Source: Synura sp. LO234KE (lineage: Eukaryota; Sar; Synurophyceae; Synurales; Mallomonadaceae). Taken from it: a stretch of 10,854 nt of DNA. The notes below the pieces were generated by a model. The model worked only from the letters and a program-made list of their open reading frames with translations, had not been told where the DNA came from and ran no database searches. The stretch lies in the NCBI GenBank assembly GCA_015143735.1, contig VKHC01000297.1, positions 2,753-13,606 of the forward strand, written 5' to 3'. The translations under genes and the position numbers were made by a program. Position 1 is the stretch's first letter, and every line of letters starts with the position of its first letter. This document shows, in pieces, positions 7,858 through 10,854 of this stretch.

Positions 7858-8587
7858 CAAAAAAATTGCAAGCGGTTAGTGATTTGATTCTATTCTAGAC
7901 TAACAGGAAAGAGATGCTACCTTAAAATTTCCCAACAGGTAAACGATAGCAACATGTAGCGTGATATTTCAATTCCTTTCTTGTTCTTGAGCACTTTGTG
8001 AGCTAAGCGATTTCTTAAGCTTTGCTTACCTGCTTGGAATTGGTTTGGTAGTATATATGTTCGTTGTTGTCGCCTGACGATTTCGAGCAATTACTTAATT
8101 TATCATTATATCAAAAGATATAGTACGTAATTAGTCCTACTCAAAATATACCGACCTTCAAAGTTGAAATGAAATAATCACACCAATCACATCCTTGACG
8201 GTAAAATCCGTAATTAAAGGTAATGTGTGCACCAATGCTATTTTTGTACTGCAGTATCGGTTAAAGTATTCCCAAAGTACTGGCAAAATTGCGCTGTAGT
8301 TTTGCTTCAAGAAGTTGCTAAAGTTCCCTAGAGCAATATTTACTTCAGTAAAACTTTATCGGTACTGCCACTACTTTTGTTAGTAAAACTATTCTAGGTT
8401 AAGTTCTTTTTTTTAAAATTAGTTAAATTTAATACTTAAGTGTTATACTTTGAGGCTGAATTTTTACTGTAGTACTTAAAGTATTTTTTGAAAAACCTTT
8501 ATCCAGAGTATTACGTTTTTATGGAAATGGGACTTATTTTGAATCTAAAAATTTCCTTGTTGTAACCATTCAGCAAACTATTAGGTA
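7858..8587. other. AT-rich stretch upstream of the 8588 gene
   Basis: No convincing coding frame. Two related stretches of about 28 bp lie in the same orientation near 8247 and 8461. Both read roughly TTTTT(GT)ACTGYAGTA followed by TTAAAGTATT, so a small degenerate repeat may be present. Promoter elements for the downstream gene presumably lie here, but I cannot point to one. Confidence 0.4.
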
Positions 8588-9321
8588 ATGGAGGAGCACC
8601 TTGACTCTTTCCAAAATTACTTCAACGCTCACGCAGGTGATGCACAGAATATAAGAGGAAGTGCTGTTTATTGTTTGAGAACGAAGCAGAATGATTCTCG
8701 CGGCTACTTAGGTGGACAGGAACCCAAGTATCAATCCATTGTCGAAGCCATCTCTGTGAAGTTGGAGATGTGGAAATACGAAGATGGATTGAGTCCTAGG
8801 TTCGCAGGTAATGACAGCTAGGCACTTCATTACGTTTGACCTGTCTCACGATTTGACTATTATTGTAGAGGTGCTGAATATATCAACATGACGACGGCAT
8901 GTCAAGAGGCCTATTGTAATTGCCTGTCTCTATGAAGTTGTTGAGGGTCGCATAAGCGCCAGAGATGCATCCACGATCATTAACCGTGAAAGAGTTGAAG
9001 CGGATGAGGACAAACTTCAAAAGCATATCGATACTCAGAGGAAAGCGATGCGGGGCTCTGAGTCACTAAGGAAGTTTAGCAAGACGGAGTGGACTACTAT
9101 GTTTGAGAGGTGGGGAATCGCTGATGGATCGGGACTCCTGGTGCGCGATAACTTTCGTAGATTCGTGGTATCGGCTACTACGGCGACACCAGCCAGGACA
9201 AGGAGGAAGAGGCGATGCTGATGCTGGTGGTGCCGTTTGTGGGGATGAGAATTGCGGTTTGGGTGCTAGTACTGAAGGAGGATTTGATGATTTCATGGCC
9301 GCCATGGTGGCGATGCTGTAG
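8588..9321 (+). pseudogene. Two-exon gene of unknown function, broken by a TGA and a frameshift
   Basis: Exon 1 runs from ATG at 8588 (in-frame TAG just upstream at 8582-8584) to 8807. Exon 2 starts at 8869. Splicing keeps the frame across the junction (PRFA then EVLNIST), but a TGA follows at 8889-8891. The frame then stays open for about 110 codons with protein-like sequence (RRHVKRPIVIACLYEVVEGR, RISARDASTIINRE, KFSKTEWTTMFERWGIADG) to TGA at 9219-9221. One extra base near 9213 would explain a shift into the next frame, which continues DADAGGAVCGDENCG and ends FDDFMAAMVAML at TAG 9319-9321. The EVVEGRISARDAS segment weakly resembles a Psq-type helix-turn-helix. Otherwise unrecognised. The neighbouring element at 9529 suggests transposon-rich surroundings. 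Confidence 0.6.
8808..8868 (+). other. Spliceosomal intron (61 nt)
   Basis: Donor CAG|GTAATG and acceptor TATTATTGTAG|AG, with TTTGAC twice in the 3' half as possible branch sites. It splits a codon after its first base (G + AG = Glu). Its removal joins two long coding stretches in one frame, and no other AG within about 40 bases restores that frame. The length matches the other intron at 5272-5335. Confidence 0.7.
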
Positions 9322-9528
9322 TAAGAGGTCGTTTCCAGCCGTCTAGGAGTCGACTTCACTCTGGTGACTTCTTTCGCTAGCTAGCAGTAACAACGGATTA
9401 ACTAGTAATAATATTCTAATTATCATTACACGACTGGTGTGCTCTTTATAGTTGTCAACATTACTATAACGATCACAAGCTATGTAGTGGAACCGCTGTA
9501 GCCACTGCTAAAGCGGAACCGCGTACAG
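9322..9528. other. Short intergenic stretch
   Basis: Contains the perfect palindrome GCTAGCTAGC near 9376 and GC-richer sequence with repeated GCGGAACCGC-like motifs before the TIR element. No gene is visible. Confidence 0.4.
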
Positions 9529-9546
9529 CATCGGTGCACCAAAATC
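9529..9546 (+). repeat. Left terminal inverted repeat
   Basis: Perfect 18-bp match to the complement of 10195-10212. It contains the 8-bp palindrome GGTGCACC. Copy 1 starts with the same motif at 1419, with one substitution and an inserted GCC. Confidence 0.8.
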
Positions 9547-10194
9547 GTCCATGAAAATCTAAAATAATATTCCACATGTAGTGTGGTTAAAAACCACAAA
9601 AAGCCATGGAAGAAACCTAGATAAAAAATTAAATCTGGACCACCACTTTAATCTGGCATTTTGGTGTTTGTGGTCCACCTTAATATAACCATATTTTCAA
9701 GAAAGAGATAAAGCTATAAATTATATATGGAAACTAAAATAAGTTGTATGCACGAGGTATCTTTTCGAGGCATGTGTACGTGGTGTATTTACGCCGATGA
9801 GATTTTAGTAATTGCTAGATATTCTTGGTCCTAGATATTCTTCATGAACAATATCAGCACGAGTTGTTGCTTTCCTTTGTAACGAAGCCATTTACTTGCT
9901 TTTAACCAATTACAATTTTTCAGCGAACAGAACACTCACTCAAAACGTGCAATCTTTGATGCTAAATGCTAAAATATTTCCAAGTCGATATTCATAAATA
10001 TTGATCTCCTACTGGCCACTACAGTAAAAATTTCTGTCAGGAGGCTATCTAAATACATTTTCTTCATTTGCATTTTTGTGGTTCAGATATATATGGCAAC
10101 TAGATACGTTTTAAAAGTTTATCCGGATTAATCTTGCTCGAAAATAAAAATACAATTTCTTGCTACATCTGAATAAATGGATTGGATAAATATG

Positions 10195-10212
10195 GATTTT
10201 GGTGCACCGATG
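10195..10212 (-). repeat. Right terminal inverted repeat
   Basis: Complement of the left terminus. Immediately outside lie a perfect 12-bp palindrome TTACGTACGTAA (10223-10234) and a hairpin at 10255-10278. Confidence 0.8.
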
Positions 10213-10254
10213 AGCGGAAAACTTACGTACGTAAATACACCCGCTATTGCGGCT

Positions 10255-10278
10255 GCTCTAGGGACCGCTGCCTAGAGC
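10255..10278. repeat. Hairpin GCTCTAGG-8 nt-CCTAGAGC
   Basis: Two perfect 8-bp arms around an 8-base loop (GACCGCTG), just outside the right end of the TIR element. It has no T run, so a terminator role is not indicated. It may belong to another element's end. Confidence 0.6.
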
Positions 10279-10280
10279 GG

Positions 10281-10604
10281 ATGGTGATTTATTACACGGA
10301 TGAGAGCAAAAGAGGGTCCAACCAGTTACTACTGACCATGACGTGGTTTATAGTGTGGGAGGTTTTCTGCAAACCTAACTATTGCTTGCTTGCTGGGGGT
10401 CATATTGTCGTTAGTACCTATGGGCAGCACGATATCTACTATCGCTATTTTTTTAACCTCAATTTTCCCCTGCTTTCTCCTTTCCAGGAGCTCGTCAATC
10501 GCTGCAAGCGATACTCTTTTTACAAGCTGAAACCTGGAAGGAATTGTTGGAATAATTCAAATTATCATTCTACTCGTGGTGTACGCGAAAACAAAAATGA
10601 ATAA
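10281..10604 (+). CDS. Weak unrecognised ORF of 107 codons
   Basis: The frame is open from within the TIR element to TAA at 10602-10604. The first ATG outside the element is at 10281. The product would be rich in Tyr, Asn and Cys with a hydrophobic middle (TMTWFIVWEVF), and no domain is recognisable. A splice-acceptor-like tract inside it (10447-10487) suggests that part of this frame may be intron, so the ORF may be fortuitous. Confidence 0.2.
   Translation: MVIYYTDESKRGSNQLLLTMTWFIVWEVFCKPNYCLLAGGHIVVSTYGQHDIYYRYFFNLNFPLLSPFQELVNRCKRYSFYKLKPGRNCWNNSNYHSTRGVRENKNE
10447..10487 (+). promoter_or_regulatory. Candidate 3' splice site
   Basis: A long pyrimidine-rich run ending CTTTCCAG|GAG, preceded by TTAAC as a possible branch site, is the best-looking acceptor on the plus strand outside the two introns already described. 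I could not identify the matching donor or a clearly coding exon on either side. Confidence 0.3.
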
Positions 10605-10775
10605 CAACAAATTACTTTATAAATGCACAAAATAGAAGATATTCCACAAAACCAAGGAGGGAAGAGTTCAGGAATAATACCGGTCCGAACTGACTGCTCT
10701 ACTTTTAGTGAAATCTATGAACAAGAGCACAGAAAGAAGCACAGGTCCCAAGTTTGTCCTATATAGCGACAACGC

Positions 10776-10796
10776 TTTATTGGAATTATCAATAAA
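10776..10796. promoter_or_regulatory. Facing AATAAA signals on both strands
   Basis: AATAAA lies on the minus strand at 10781-10776, eight bases after the stop of the minus-strand gene, and on the plus strand at 10791-10796. Both match the canonical polyadenylation hexamer. If both are used, transcripts entering from the two sides would overlap at their 3' ends. Confidence 0.35.
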
Positions 10797-10854
10797 AGTC
10801 GTCCTCTTCAAGTTCTGACCCACGTCCTAGCCGCGTGTCTTGGTCCCTATCTTC
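10789..10854 (-). CDS. C-terminal end of a minus-strand protein running off the window
   Basis: Twenty-one codons are open from the right edge to TGA at 10789-10791, ending GSELEEDDFY. The acidic tail, followed at once by AATAAA and a TATATAG motif about 20 bases later, would fit a retrotransposon polyprotein meeting its LTR, or simply the 3' end of an ordinary gene. The fragment is too short to name. Confidence 0.4.
   Translation of the reverse strand, partial: EDRDQDTRLGRGSELEEDDFY

Larger units (their letters stand above)
9529..10212 (+). mobile_element. 684-bp non-autonomous element with 18-bp terminal inverted repeats
   Basis: The ends are perfect inverted repeats: CATCGGTGCACCAAAATC at 9529-9546 and its complement at 10195-10212. 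There is no coding frame, so it would need a transposase supplied elsewhere, as miniature inverted-repeat elements do. The left half matches 1419-1701, showing at least two genomic copies. Internal hairpins include TGTGGTT-AAA-AACCACA (9582-9598) and TGGACCAC/GTGGTCCA (9636-9643, 9670-9677). Flanking bases give at most a 2-bp AG duplication, so the superfamily is not clear. Confidence 0.7.

Noticed and set aside
8889-8891. TGA read as an amino acid through an altered genetic code
   Set aside because: The gene at 3-782 ends in tandem TGA codons, the 8588 gene has a further frameshift, and nearby genes are plainly decayed. A nonsense mutation is the simpler explanation.
1419-9815. The direct repeats at 1419 and 9529 as LTRs of one retrotransposon
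   Set aside because: Copy 2 is part of an element bounded by its own inverted repeats, the ends are not TG...CA, and the 8 kb between them holds no reverse transcriptase or integrase frame.

Overview
The window looks like nuclear DNA of a eukaryotic microbe, most likely an oomycete-like protist. It is AT-rich with GC-richer coding islands. It holds two short GT-AG introns (61 and 64 nt). Its hAT transposase remnant is of a type I associate with oomycetes. It has no ribosome-binding sites, operons, tRNA or rRNA genes. The taxon is an inference. Almost everything is repeated or decayed, so this is an accessory, transposon-rich region rather than a conserved gene block.

Layout. Bases 1-782 carry the 3' end of an open plus-strand gene whose 5' part, in view, is a 60-bp in-frame minisatellite encoding a 20-residue unit. 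A non-coding stretch follows, containing copy 1 (1419-1701) of a dispersed repeat. GC-richer DNA at about 2250-3080 holds a broken second copy of the first gene's C-terminal region (plus strand) and an unrecognised minus-strand ORF.

The centre (3068-7857) is a large imperfect inverted repeat. The left arm (3068-4469) and right arm (6658-7857) each carry a broken copy of the same unrecognised gene, pointing away from each other. The roughly 2.2 kb between the arms contains the remains of a hAT transposase gene on the minus strand (about 5010-6337). It still shows the D-G-W block, a GDNC block, the GCxSH block, an xATRWSS block, an intron and the start of the C-terminal dimerisation segment. 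A 147-bp tract is identical in the two arms although the rest has diverged, which suggests recent gene conversion or selection.

To the right, 8588-9321 is a two-exon plus-strand gene broken by one in-frame TGA and one frameshift. Bases 9529-10212 are a 684-bp element with perfect 18-bp terminal inverted repeats, and its left half is copy 2 of the dispersed repeat at 1419. A weak ORF, a short hairpin and a splice-acceptor-like tract follow. The window ends inside the C-terminus of a minus-strand gene, where AATAAA signals lie on both strands within 21 bp.

No functional pathway links these genes. What joins them is history: tandem repeat growth, inverted duplication, transposon insertion and decay.
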